Assembly: GCA_944322635.1 (NCBI GenBank)
Contig: CALUPL010000019.1
Location: 1-51,433 of the forward strand
Source of the DNA: an uncultured Mailhella sp.
GTDB taxonomy: Bacteria > Desulfobacterota > Desulfovibrionia > Desulfovibrionales > Desulfovibrionaceae
Length of the DNA stretch: 51,433 bases
Direction: 5' to 3'
A model generated the notes under the pieces. The model saw nothing but the letters and a program-made list of their open reading frames with translations, did no database searches and was not told the DNA's origin. The translations under genes were made by a program, and so were the position numbers. This document shows, piece by piece, positions 16,171 through 24,258 of the stretch (positions within the stretch are counted from its first letter, which is position 1; the number at the start of each line of letters is the position of its first letter).

Positions 16171-19100
16171 TTATTTCATGAACAGCTTGAACGGGGCGGA
16201 AAGCACGCCTCCCACAAGATCGATGACGCCGGAGCCTATGTTGCCTACCGTGCCCGTAACGGCGCCGAGCAGTTTATAAGTTATCTTGGGAGAGAACATG
16301 TTGCCGGTGATGGAAACCGGCATTTCAGGAATGCCCGCCAGCGTGACCGTGGCCTCGGCATTTATGCTTTCCGTTGCAAGATCGGCTGTGCCTTCGCCCA
16401 CAATGGTCACGGGAGATCCCTTGACGAGAAAGTCCCTGCATGTGGCCACGCCCTTTGCCAGAGTGAAGGTCATGGACATGGTCTTGAACTCCGTTCGGGA
16501 TTCCTTTCGGGAAAGAGACGCGGTCTCGCGCGGCTGGGTGATGATGGCTCCGTCGGCAACTTTAAGGGCAAGTTTTCCGTTCAGCGCATGCTTCCAGTCG
16601 TCCCAGGTCTTCTGCCGGGAGTTGAGGGAGGCGTCGAAGGTGCCTGTTCCGCTTATGCGGGTTTTCTGTCCCCTGTCGATGCTGAAATTCAGCATGTTCA
16701 TGTTCCGGCAGCGTGTGGATAGCGAGAGATCCGCAGCCTTCTTGTCGGTGGTAATCGCCGCCTGAAAGCTGCCTTCCGTTTGTCCGCCTCCGGGAAAGTT
16801 TGCCTTGAACGGTGCGGAAAGCACGCCGTTCTTCTGGGAAACGGACAGGGATGCCCGGCTGAGCGTGGTGGAGAAGGCGCGCACCCGGTCCATGGACAGG
16901 GAAAGCGTCATGTCCGCATTTTCAAGGAAGGAAAGCGGCAGAGGCCCGCTCTTTGCCGACGACGATGCGTTTTCGTCCGTGGAACGGTAGCCGTCGATGT
17001 CGAGAAAGGGAGTGTGGAAATTTCCGTTCAGTACGGGTCTTCCCGTCAGAGATTGATGGATGCTTCCGCTGAAACTCGTGTCGTCCACTTTTCCTTTTAA
17101 TTTGTCGAGACTGAGCTGTCGGGATGTGATGGTTACGTCGGCCTCGGCTTCTGCCTTTCGGAAGGTTTTCTTTCCAGAAACGGAGGGAAGGGAGACGCCG
17201 AAAAGTTCCGTGCATATGCGTAGGGAAGGCGTGGAGAGCGCCAGTCTGCCGGTGAGCGAAAGTTTGTCCGGAACATCCGAGGCGGAAAGTTTGCCCGTGA
17301 GCGTGAAATCGTCGTGCCTGAGCGTGGCGTCGGCCATGGACACGCTTTTGCCGTCCGCACTGTAGCTGCCCTTGCCTTCCACGGTAAAGTTCAGGTCTTG
17401 GGCAAGAAGGCTGCACAGGCCACGCTTCAGGGAAACCTGCAACGAAACCGGCTGGTTTCGCATGGCCGAAGGAAGGCCGCTTCGCGTGCTGAAGGCAAGG
17501 GCCGCCTGCTTTGCCTCGGCGGCGACCGACCAGTTTTGGGCGGTCAGATTTATCTTCCAGCTGCCTCGGAAGTCCATGAGAGGCGGCATCTGTTTCAGAT
17601 CCTTTGCCGGGGAAGCCGCGGCCTGAGCGTTCAGGGAAAGCGAGACGTAGGGCAGGGCGGAAGAACCCTTTTTCAGGCTCAGTCCCCCCTGTTCCATGTT
17701 CGCAGTGATGCTTCCTCCGAGCGAGCTGAGCATGGTAAGCCCGGAACCCGGTGTGAAGGAAAGGTCTGCGGAGCCTTTTTTCAGAACGCCCGTCAAGGCC
17801 GGATAGCCTGCAAGCGCCCGGGTGACCCCGTCCATGTTCACCTTTTCGAGGTCGGCCGTCACCCTCACCTTGTCGTCCAGATAGACCTTGGACCTGGCTT
17901 TTCCCCCATAAAGTCCGGCTGCGGTGATGTTCAGCATGGGATGTCCGGCAGGGGCAGGAACGACGTGTACGTCGGCGCCGCCTACGCGGAAGTTCATGAT
18001 GTCGGCGTTGTCTGCGGAAATGTGGATGTCGTAGCCTACGGCGATGTGTTCGTCGTCTTCCTTTTCGTCTTCGTCGTGCGAGGAGGGCAGTACCGGCGGC
18101 GGAAGATGGGACATGTCGGGATATTCGCCGGAAAGCTCGGGGAATATGCGGTTGAGATCAACTTCCTTGCCGTGGGCGCTGATGAGAATTTCCGGCTTGA
18201 GAAATTCCCTGCAGCTTCCCGAGCCTTCCAGATCCATGTCCATCACCCGGGCCTTGAGCCTGGAAACCGTTACGCCCCGAAGACTCAGTTCCATGCCTTC
18301 GAAGGAACCGGTAATGTTGTCGAGGGCACGCTGAAGGCCGCCGGTCATGGCCTGCCCGAAGCCGAACCAGCGGGCAAGGCTGAAATGATGAATGTCGGCT
18401 CGGCCGTGCAGCACGGGCCTGCCTTCCGTGAGGCCGCTCATGCGGCCGGAAATCGTGACATGATCGTCACCCATGCGGGCGTCGGCGTTTTCTATGTCCA
18501 CGGATCCGGCGAGGTCGCGCATGGAGAACGGTACGGAAAGGGAAATGGGAACGGGATGCCCGTTCATGATGAGCCTGGCCGTGGCTTCGGCTCTGCCCTG
18601 TGCCGTACAGGATTTCTCCTCCGGAGAGGCGGAAAAATTTCCCGTCAGGGAAATGCGCAGAGGCTCCGGCATGGGAAAGTAGCGATAGGGTTCGGCTATG
18701 GTGTGTCCCATGACGGCATCGAGAGCGGCGAGCTGGATGTTCGAGGAGAAAAGCACGTCGCTGCGCCAGAAGTTTCTGTGATTTCTGCGCAGGGACGACA
18801 GGGAAAGATGCGTGTCCGCTGCCGAGGCCTCGAGGCCGGAGGCATTTTTGTAAAGCAGGCTGCTCACGTTGAGTTCCAGATGCCCCGGAATGAGTCCCGG
18901 AAGTCTTGCGTCCGCACGTATGCCTGAAAGGGCAAGATGTCCTTTTCCTTCCGCACCGGTAATGCGGCACGTACCGTTTTCCACGTGGAGGCGCACGCCC
19001 GTAATGCTGCAGGGAAGGGAAAAGGAATCGGCGTCTTGCGTTTCGTTCCCGGACTCTTTTTCATGGAGAATTCTTTCGAGCAGGTCGCTGGAAATGTCGA

Positions 19101-19437
19101 GCGTGGGATTTTCCAGCGCAAGGGATCGTATCACCGGTTTGAGCCGCAGCAGAGACAGATAGCCTATCTGTATTTCCGCCCGGCGCACGTGCAGCTCCAT
19201 GCTGTTCACGCTGCCGCGCAGCAGGGCAAGATCTGAGGCATGAATGGTGGGCACGGGAAAAACGGAGAGAGAGACTTCGCCGATGCGGCACTGAACGGAG
19301 AGCTTCGACTCCAGAAGCTGGGACACAGTGGAGGCCAGACGCGAAGGCTGAAGCCATGCGAGATATCCATAGACCGCCAGCGTGAGAAAAAGTCCCCACA
19401 GCAGCAGAAGCACTGTTCCAAGACGAGGTTTCCGCAT
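16171..19437 (-). CDS. AsmA-like inner-membrane protein
   Basis: A 1088-residue member of the AsmA/TamB/YhdP superfamily, whose long beta-groove proteins bridge inner and outer membranes and are linked to lipid transport. It has one N-terminal membrane anchor (LGTVLLLLWGLFLTLAVYGY, residues 6-25) and then a long beta-rich periplasmic chain with repeated short strands. A linker at about 466-475 is acidic (SHDEDEKEDDE), and the AsmA-type C terminus includes FTLAKGVATCRDFLVKGSP and TVTLAGIPEMPVSITGNMF. I place the start at 19437 (AAGAGGGAAT ahead of ATG); earlier in-frame ATGs would add 15-29 residues before the anchor. The nearby mla operon deals with the same process, which is suggestive only. 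Confidence 0.85.
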   Translation of the reverse strand: MRKPRLGTVLLLLWGLFLTLAVYGYLAWLQPSRLASTVSQLLESKLSVQCRIGEVSLSVFPVPTIHASDLALLRGSVNSMELHVRRAEIQIGYLSLLRLKPVIRSLALENPTLDISSDLLERILHEKESGNETQDADSFSLPCSITGVRLHVENGTCRITGAEGKGHLALSGIRADARLPGLIPGHLELNVSSLLYKNASGLEASAADTHLSLSSLRRNHRNFWRSDVLFSSNIQLAALDAVMGHTIAEPYRYFPMPEPLRISLTGNFSASPEEKSCTAQGRAEATARLIMNGHPVPISLSVPFSMRDLAGSVDIENADARMGDDHVTISGRMSGLTEGRPVLHGRADIHHFSLARWFGFGQAMTGGLQRALDNITGSFEGMELSLRGVTVSRLKARVMDMDLEGSGSCREFLKPEILISAHGKEVDLNRIFPELSGEYPDMSHLPPPVLPSSHDEDEKEDDEHIAVGYDIHISADNADIMNFRVGGADVHVVPAPAGHPMLNITAAGLYGGKARSKVYLDDKVRVTADLEKVNMDGVTRALAGYPALTGVLKKGSADLSFTPGSGLTMLSSLGGSITANMEQGGLSLKKGSSALPYVSLSLNAQAAASPAKDLKQMPPLMDFRGSWKINLTAQNWSVAAEAKQAALAFSTRSGLPSAMRNQPVSLQVSLKRGLCSLLAQDLNFTVEGKGSYSADGKSVSMADATLRHDDFTLTGKLSASDVPDKLSLTGRLALSTPSLRICTELFGVSLPSVSGKKTFRKAEAEADVTITSRQLSLDKLKGKVDDTSFSGSIHQSLTGRPVLNGNFHTPFLDIDGYRSTDENASSSAKSGPLPLSFLENADMTLSLSMDRVRAFSTTLSRASLSVSQKNGVLSAPFKANFPGGGQTEGSFQAAITTDKKAADLSLSTRCRNMNMLNFSIDRGQKTRISGTGTFDASLNSRQKTWDDWKHALNGKLALKVADGAIITQPRETASLSRKESRTEFKTMSMTFTLAKGVATCRDFLVKGSPVTIVGEGTADLATESINAEATVTLAGIPEMPVSITGNMFSPKITYKLLGAVTGTVGNIGSGVIDLVGGVLSAPFKLFMK

Positions 19438-19580
19438 ATTCCCTCTTGACGGGCCGCGGTACTTTTCGTACCGATTTTTCATGCCCGGGCTGCCCGCATA
19501 GTAGAAAACTTGCCGTAAGTGCACAAGTAGTAGAACAGGGCTGCCGCCGATATCTTCTCGGAAGGGCGACAGGAGTACTG

Positions 19581-20492
19581 ATGACCTTTTATGTCTGCGC
19601 GGTTCTCACCGTGCTTCTCATCGTCGGTCTTTCCGGCGCAATGCTTCCTTTTGTTTCCGTATGGGACCACAGACTGGCCAAGGTTCGCCGCCGTTCGCTT
19701 TACGACAAGAGCGCCGGTCAGACGGAGTCGTTTACGGCCGTGCTTCAGGTGCTTTTTGCTCTTGCTCTTGGCGCCGACCTCCTGGCGGGAGGATGGATAA
19801 ACCGCCTCATGACGGGACCGTGGGCTTTTGTTTGGGAATGCCTCGTCATTGTTTCCGCCGTGGCGGCGTTGTGCGCCGTGGCCGTGCTTTTCGTAAAGAA
19901 GGCGGGCAAGACGTTTTTCGGCCTTCTCTCCGGCCTGGCAGCCACGCTTTCGGCCTGCCTTCTTTGTGTTCTGGTCTGGGGATTCTGCCTCGGCGCACTT
20001 TCTGCGGGTGCCGGCGACGAGGAGCAGGCCGTGCAGGCGTTTCTTGTGCTCATGGCCGGTCTGCACAGTCTCGGCTTCATTTTCTTTGCCGCATTTTCCC
20101 TGTTCCTGGGACTTGCGGGCGCCTATGCGCTTGCGCTGTGCTGGCATATTCTCTGCCGCAGCCGTGACGATTTCGGACGCGACTTTTATACCTTCACGCT
20201 GTCCATGCGCGCCCGCCAGGCTCTCTGTGCGAGTCTTCTGCTCATAGTTTCCGCCGCGGCCATGTTCTGGCTCACTCCCGTGGTCGATGCCGAGCACGCG
20301 CTCGCGCTGCTTCCCTTCGCCCGCGGGTATGCCTCCTGTGCGCTTACGGCGGGAATGATCTGCCTGCCTCTTGCCGCACTTTTCTGGTACGCCATGGCGC
20401 GTGCCGCCGTGCCCATGCAGAAACGGTCTTTTGCCTTTCTGGCGCTGGTGCTGCTTTTGGCCGGCACGTATTTCGTGCTCGGCCGGGTGTGA
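19581..20492 (+). CDS. Polytopic membrane protein of unknown function
   Basis: A 303-residue protein with about eight hydrophobic segments (for instance residues 3-25, 58-75, 85-110, 115-145, 155-195, 215-235, 250-275, 283-300). No catalytic motif, cofactor-binding histidine pair or transporter signature was recognised. The start is at 19581, with AGGAG seven bases before; the open frame extends upstream into the divergent promoter region. Divergent from the AsmA-like gene and followed by a strong terminator. Confidence 0.75.
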   Translation: MTFYVCAVLTVLLIVGLSGAMLPFVSVWDHRLAKVRRRSLYDKSAGQTESFTAVLQVLFALALGADLLAGGWINRLMTGPWAFVWECLVIVSAVAALCAVAVLFVKKAGKTFFGLLSGLAATLSACLLCVLVWGFCLGALSAGAGDEEQAVQAFLVLMAGLHSLGFIFFAAFSLFLGLAGAYALALCWHILCRSRDDFGRDFYTFTLSMRARQALCASLLLIVSAAAMFWLTPVVDAEHALALLPFARGYASCALTAGMICLPLAALFWYAMARAAVPMQKRSFAFLALVLLLAGTYFVLGRV

Positions 20493-20517
20493 CGCGTTTT
20501 TTTCTTCTGAGGCGTAG

Positions 20518-20557
20518 AAAAAGCCCTGTCCGACAGAGTATGCGGACAGGGCTTTTT
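20518..20557. terminator. Bidirectional terminator between convergent genes
   Basis: A 15-bp perfect stem (AAAAAGCCCTGTCCG/CGGACAGGGCTTTTT) with a 10-base loop, so it has a T run on either strand. It ends the membrane-protein gene on the plus strand and can end the mop accessory operon on the minus strand. The 220 bases from here to the next gene contain nothing supported. Confidence 0.92.
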
Positions 20558-20779
20558 CGTGTTTGAGAGAAGAGACTTTTGCCGGGCTGCATCAAAGCCG
20601 CCGTGATGTCCGGACATTAAAACTGCGGGGCGGAAAAGCGGTCGAAGAAGGGAGAGGCGTTTTTGCACGGAAGGCGCAGAATGTTTCCCTTTTTCCGGAA
20701 AGTCCCTGCAGGGCCTGCTGCGCAAGAAAGTCTGTACCGAAGCAGAAATGCAGGGGGAATCGCGTTTGCTGCGGAAAAG

Positions 20780-21928
20780 TCAGAGTGCGGGAGCCAGCGC
20801 CTCCCGTGCCAGCTCTTCGGGATTTTGTCCGCATTCTCTTGCCAGCCTTGCCGCCATGCCTGCGGCCCTTGTCATTCGTCCGGCAATGGCGGCCACGGCT
20901 TCGGGATCGTCGGGATAGCAGTCCATCTTGCTGCGGAAACGCTCTTCAAGGGGAACGGCCTCGCTGCCGCGCACGTATTTGTCGGCAAGAAATATGATTT
21001 CCCGCTCGGAAAGCGGCACGTCGTCGGGCACGGTCATGTCGCGGTGATCCTCCACAAGCCTTGCCATGCTTTCCATTCCCCATCCGCGCAGCAGTCTGCC
21101 GGCCGCGGCTTCATGATGATGTTCTCCCTTGCATACGTCGTGAACGATGCCTCCGGCCTCGGCAAGCTGTTCATCGAGCAGGGAGGCTCCGGCTGCGGAA
21201 CGCGCTTCGTTGAGCGCACGGGCAAATCTTGCGGCCACCCGGCCTACGGCAAGAGAGTGCCGTACGCCCCGTTCCTGCACGCGACGCACACGGAGAAGTT
21301 CCTTTGCCTCCTCTATGCAAAAGGTATTTCGAAAAGGCGCCAGAGCGCAAAGGGCAGCGTAGTCTCCGGGGGAGTCCATGTCGCGCAGTATAAACGAATC
21401 CGCCACGGGCACCTGAACTGGGGCAAGACTTTCCATTACGGTTCTCAGACAGCCGTTGTCGCCGGCGGCAAGAACGGCCTGCCGCACGGAGGCGGGGAAA
21501 AGCGGCGGATGACCTGCTTCTCCCCGGAACGCGGGAATGAGCGGAACGTATTCGAGCGTTTGAGCGGCATCCAGCAGCGAACGTATCGTCATGCGCCGCA
21601 CAAGAGGAATATCGACGGGATGCACGAAGACATGGGTGCAGTCTCCGGGCAGGGCCGCCATGCCTGCGCGTATGCTGGAGAACATGCCGCGTTCCGGATG
21701 GGCATTGAGGGCAAACAGCGCGCCGTGCTCTTCGGCTTCTCGTCTTGTCGCCTCGGCCCGGTTGCCGCCCACTACGAGGGGAGAGACTCCTTCCGCCTCA
21801 TAGAGCGAACACAGGACGGAAAGGGCGTTTTTTTCGCCCTCCGGCAAAGGCAGGGGAAGCAGCGGCTTGAAGCGGGGCGCCATGCGCGTGGAAAATCCGG
21901 CGGCCAGAATGAGAGCGTAAGCAGTCAT
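20780..21928 (-). CDS. MobA/MocA-like nucleotidyltransferase fused to an HD phosphohydrolase (DVU_1551-like)
   Basis: Residues 1-195 form a nucleotidyltransferase of the MobA/MocA type: LILAAGFSTRM (about 6-16), FKPLLPLPLP (about 20-29) and VFVHPVDIPLV (about 101-111). MocA enzymes attach CMP to molybdopterin to form the dinucleotide cofactor needed by xanthine-oxidase-family enzymes such as the Mop encoded in this operon. Residues about 215-370 are an HD domain (RHSLAVGRVAARFA, AGGIVHDVCKGEHHHE, VEDHRDM), a metal-dependent phosphohydrolase of unknown target. The start at 21928 follows AAGGAATC; the long open extension upstream is non-coding. Last gene of the operon, 214 bases after xdhC. Confidence 0.88.
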   Translation of the reverse strand: MTAYALILAAGFSTRMAPRFKPLLPLPLPEGEKNALSVLCSLYEAEGVSPLVVGGNRAEATRREAEEHGALFALNAHPERGMFSSIRAGMAALPGDCTHVFVHPVDIPLVRRMTIRSLLDAAQTLEYVPLIPAFRGEAGHPPLFPASVRQAVLAAGDNGCLRTVMESLAPVQVPVADSFILRDMDSPGDYAALCALAPFRNTFCIEEAKELLRVRRVQERGVRHSLAVGRVAARFARALNEARSAAGASLLDEQLAEAGGIVHDVCKGEHHHEAAAGRLLRGWGMESMARLVEDHRDMTVPDDVPLSEREIIFLADKYVRGSEAVPLEERFRSKMDCYPDDPEAVAAIAGRMTRAAGMAARLARECGQNPEELAREALAPAL

Positions 21929-22142
21929 GATTCCTTCAAGTAAAAGTTGAAGAATTAACGATGCGACAAGAATACCGCATCTGCCTGAGCTTGAAAAGTG
22001 CGGACAGGGAAAGCCCCTGAAGGGACGTCTTTTTAGGGAAAAGAGATGCGGCAGCAGTGCCTGAACGGAGGGGAAACGGGACGGGAGAAGGGCTCCCGCC
22101 CCGGAAGGGTTCGCGCGGCGGGCCGGAAGAAATGCGGAACCG

Positions 22143-23186
22143 CTACTTTTTCCTCCATGCGACGGGAGCGGGAGCGTGCCGGCGTACCGCAATGCATTCG
22201 GCCAGAATGCTCACGGCAATTTCTTCAGGCGTTTCTGCGCCTATGTCGAGACCGATGGGGGCGTGTATGCGGGCAAGATCCTGTTCGGTAAAGCCGGATT
22301 CCAGCAGCTTTTCGTAAATCTGCCTGCGCTTGCGGGTACTGCCTATCATGCCGATGTAGAGTGCGGGCGTCCTGAGTGCCTGTGCCGCCGCCACGCCGTC
22401 GAAAAGATGCCCTCGCGTGACGATGACGATATAGTCGCGGGGCGTGACGTGAAGCGGTTCGAAACAGTTTGCGTATTCCGGAGTGACATGGACCTCGGCG
22501 TTGGGGAAACGGCCTCTGTTTGCGTATTCAGGCCTGTCGTCGAGCACGTGCACGGCAAAGCCGGCAAGTCCGGCGATGGCCGCCGTGGGGCGCGACACGT
22601 GGCCGCCGCCGACAATGATCATGCGTTCCGGCGGCCGGCACTGTTCGCAGAAGTACGTAACGTCGTTGCAGGGCACGAGAGCGGCTTCATCGAGAGGCGT
22701 GGAGAGAAGAGCTTCTTTCGTGCCGTCGTTCAGAGAGACTCCTTCGGTGGAGCCGTCATCATAAAGGAGCGTCCAGGTCGTGCGCTCGGAAGGATAGGGG
22801 CGCACGATGCGGCAGCCTGCCCCCTCGGCGGCCTTGAGAGCCAGCGCAGCCGTGCGCACAAGTTCTTCCCGTGCCGGATCAAAAGTTTCGATGAGCACGC
22901 GTACCTGCCCGCCGCAGATCATTTCGGAGCGGGCGGCAAGCGTTCCGTCCATGGCAATGTCGAGCACGCTGGCCTTTTGCGTTTCACAGGCCGTTCGACA
23001 CGCTTCTATGACTTTTGCCTCGGCCAGGCCGCCTCCCGTGGTTCCGCCGAGCAGTCCCGCAGGTCCGGCCAGAAGTCGGGAACCCGCGCCTCGGGGCGCG
23101 GAACCGGCCTGAAAGACCACAGTGGCCATGGCGGCGGTTCTACCCGCCGCGAGTTCAGAACACAGAAGACGCAGCAGCTCTTGCAT
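22143..23186 (-). CDS. xdhC: XdhC/CoxI family molybdenum-cofactor insertion protein
   Basis: XdhC-type proteins bind sulfurated molybdenum cofactor and deliver it to xanthine-oxidase-family enzymes, here most likely Mop. The 347-residue protein has the N-terminal XdhC_CoxI domain (FQAGSAPRGAGSRLL, about 25-39; GGTTGGGLAEAKVIE, about 46-60) and a C-terminal Rossmann domain (MIIVGGGHVSRPTAAIA, about 188-204; YIGMIGSTRKRRQIYEKL, about 284-301). The start at 23186 has a perfect AAAGGAGG Shine-Dalgarno located inside the end of the ligase gene, which it overlaps by 32 bases. Confidence 0.93.
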   Translation of the reverse strand: MQELLRLLCSELAAGRTAAMATVVFQAGSAPRGAGSRLLAGPAGLLGGTTGGGLAEAKVIEACRTACETQKASVLDIAMDGTLAARSEMICGGQVRVLIETFDPAREELVRTAALALKAAEGAGCRIVRPYPSERTTWTLLYDDGSTEGVSLNDGTKEALLSTPLDEAALVPCNDVTYFCEQCRPPERMIIVGGGHVSRPTAAIAGLAGFAVHVLDDRPEYANRGRFPNAEVHVTPEYANCFEPLHVTPRDYIVIVTRGHLFDGVAAAQALRTPALYIGMIGSTRKRRQIYEKLLESGFTEQDLARIHAPIGLDIGAETPEEIAVSILAECIAVRRHAPAPVAWRKK

Positions 23187-24258
23187 GAAAACCTCCTTTA
23201 CGGACGAGGCGCAGCACCGGCGCTCCGTCGATACGGACATAACGCCCCCGCAGGGAGGAAAGCCGCCGGAGGGGGCTTCCGCAGGCGCAGGGGCCGGGCA
23301 GCCACGCCGCCGCATCGCCGGTGCGGTAGCGGATGAGGGGCATGGCCTCCCTGTTGAGAGTCGTCAGCACAATTTCTCCGGTTTCTCCGTCGGGCACGGG
23401 CTCGTGGGAAACCGGGTCCAGAATTTCCAGAAAAAGATCCAGTTCGCGCAGATGATAGCCGTTTTTCGCCATGCACTGCACTCCGCCGCCGAAGCATGTT
23501 TCCGTCATGCCGTAATGGTCGAGCACTACGCAGTCGAGCGAGGATTCCAGACCGTCGCGAACGGCGTGGTCGAGAATGTCGCCGCTTGATTGTATGCCCT
23601 GCACGCAGCGGGCCAGACAGCGGAAACTTTCGTCCTTTGCAGCCTCAAGAAGCGCGGCCAGCTGATGAGGCGCGGCTACGAGACACTGCGGATGCCAGCG
23701 CGACAGATCGGCGCGCAGACTGTCGAACGAGGCCTCGGGATTGCCTGCAACCACATCTACGCCGGAGGGCGTGAGAGCCTGACTCAGAAGATCCGTCACG
23801 CCGTCGGGGCACTGGGCGCCGGGCAGCAGTACCATGAGGCGCTCGCCCCTGTGAACCAGCTGCGCCATGCCCGTGGCAAAAAAGGACGCCGTACGGGAAA
23901 GATCGCCCTCCGAAAAGGCTATGCGTTTGGGAATGCTGGTGGAGCCGGAGGTTTGCAGCGTGACTATGCGCTGCACGTCGCCCTGTGGTACGCAGAGAAA
24001 TTCCCTGTAGTCGTGCAGGTCTTCCGGAGTGGTGAAGGGGAGTTTTCGTATGTCGTCTTCGCTTTTCAGATCGAGGTCATGCCCCTTCAGCGTTCGTCCG
24101 TACCAGCGGCTCAGGGAAAAGGCGCGGTGCAGCGTTCGCCGTAAGGCTTCAAGACGCGCGCTCTTCAGTCGTTCGGCAAGAGGAATTTCAAGATCGCCGC
24201 CGCACTGGGCACTGAGCCAGGCATCCAGAGGAGAGGGGGGAAGAGAGGAGATGTTCAT
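23155..24258 (-). CDS. AMP-forming acyl ligase, PaaK-like (DVU_1553-like)
   Basis: A 367-residue adenylate-forming enzyme of the phenylacetate-CoA-ligase group. TLQTSGSTSIPKRI (about 105-118) is the ATP P-loop-like motif, DHYGMTETCFGGG (about 229-241) holds the conserved Thr-Glu, and LIRYRTGDAA (about 308-317) the ribose-binding Asp. It lacks most of the C-terminal lid domain of PaaK (about 430 residues), so it may adenylate or transfer to a partner rather than to free CoA. It starts with a four-base ATGA overlap with the radical SAM stop and runs 32 bases into xdhC. Substrate unknown. Confidence 0.85.
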   Translation of the reverse strand: MNISSLPPSPLDAWLSAQCGGDLEIPLAERLKSARLEALRRTLHRAFSLSRWYGRTLKGHDLDLKSEDDIRKLPFTTPEDLHDYREFLCVPQGDVQRIVTLQTSGSTSIPKRIAFSEGDLSRTASFFATGMAQLVHRGERLMVLLPGAQCPDGVTDLLSQALTPSGVDVVAGNPEASFDSLRADLSRWHPQCLVAAPHQLAALLEAAKDESFRCLARCVQGIQSSGDILDHAVRDGLESSLDCVVLDHYGMTETCFGGGVQCMAKNGYHLRELDLFLEILDPVSHEPVPDGETGEIVLTTLNREAMPLIRYRTGDAAAWLPGPCACGSPLRRLSSLRGRYVRIDGAPVLRLVRKGGFHARAAASSVF

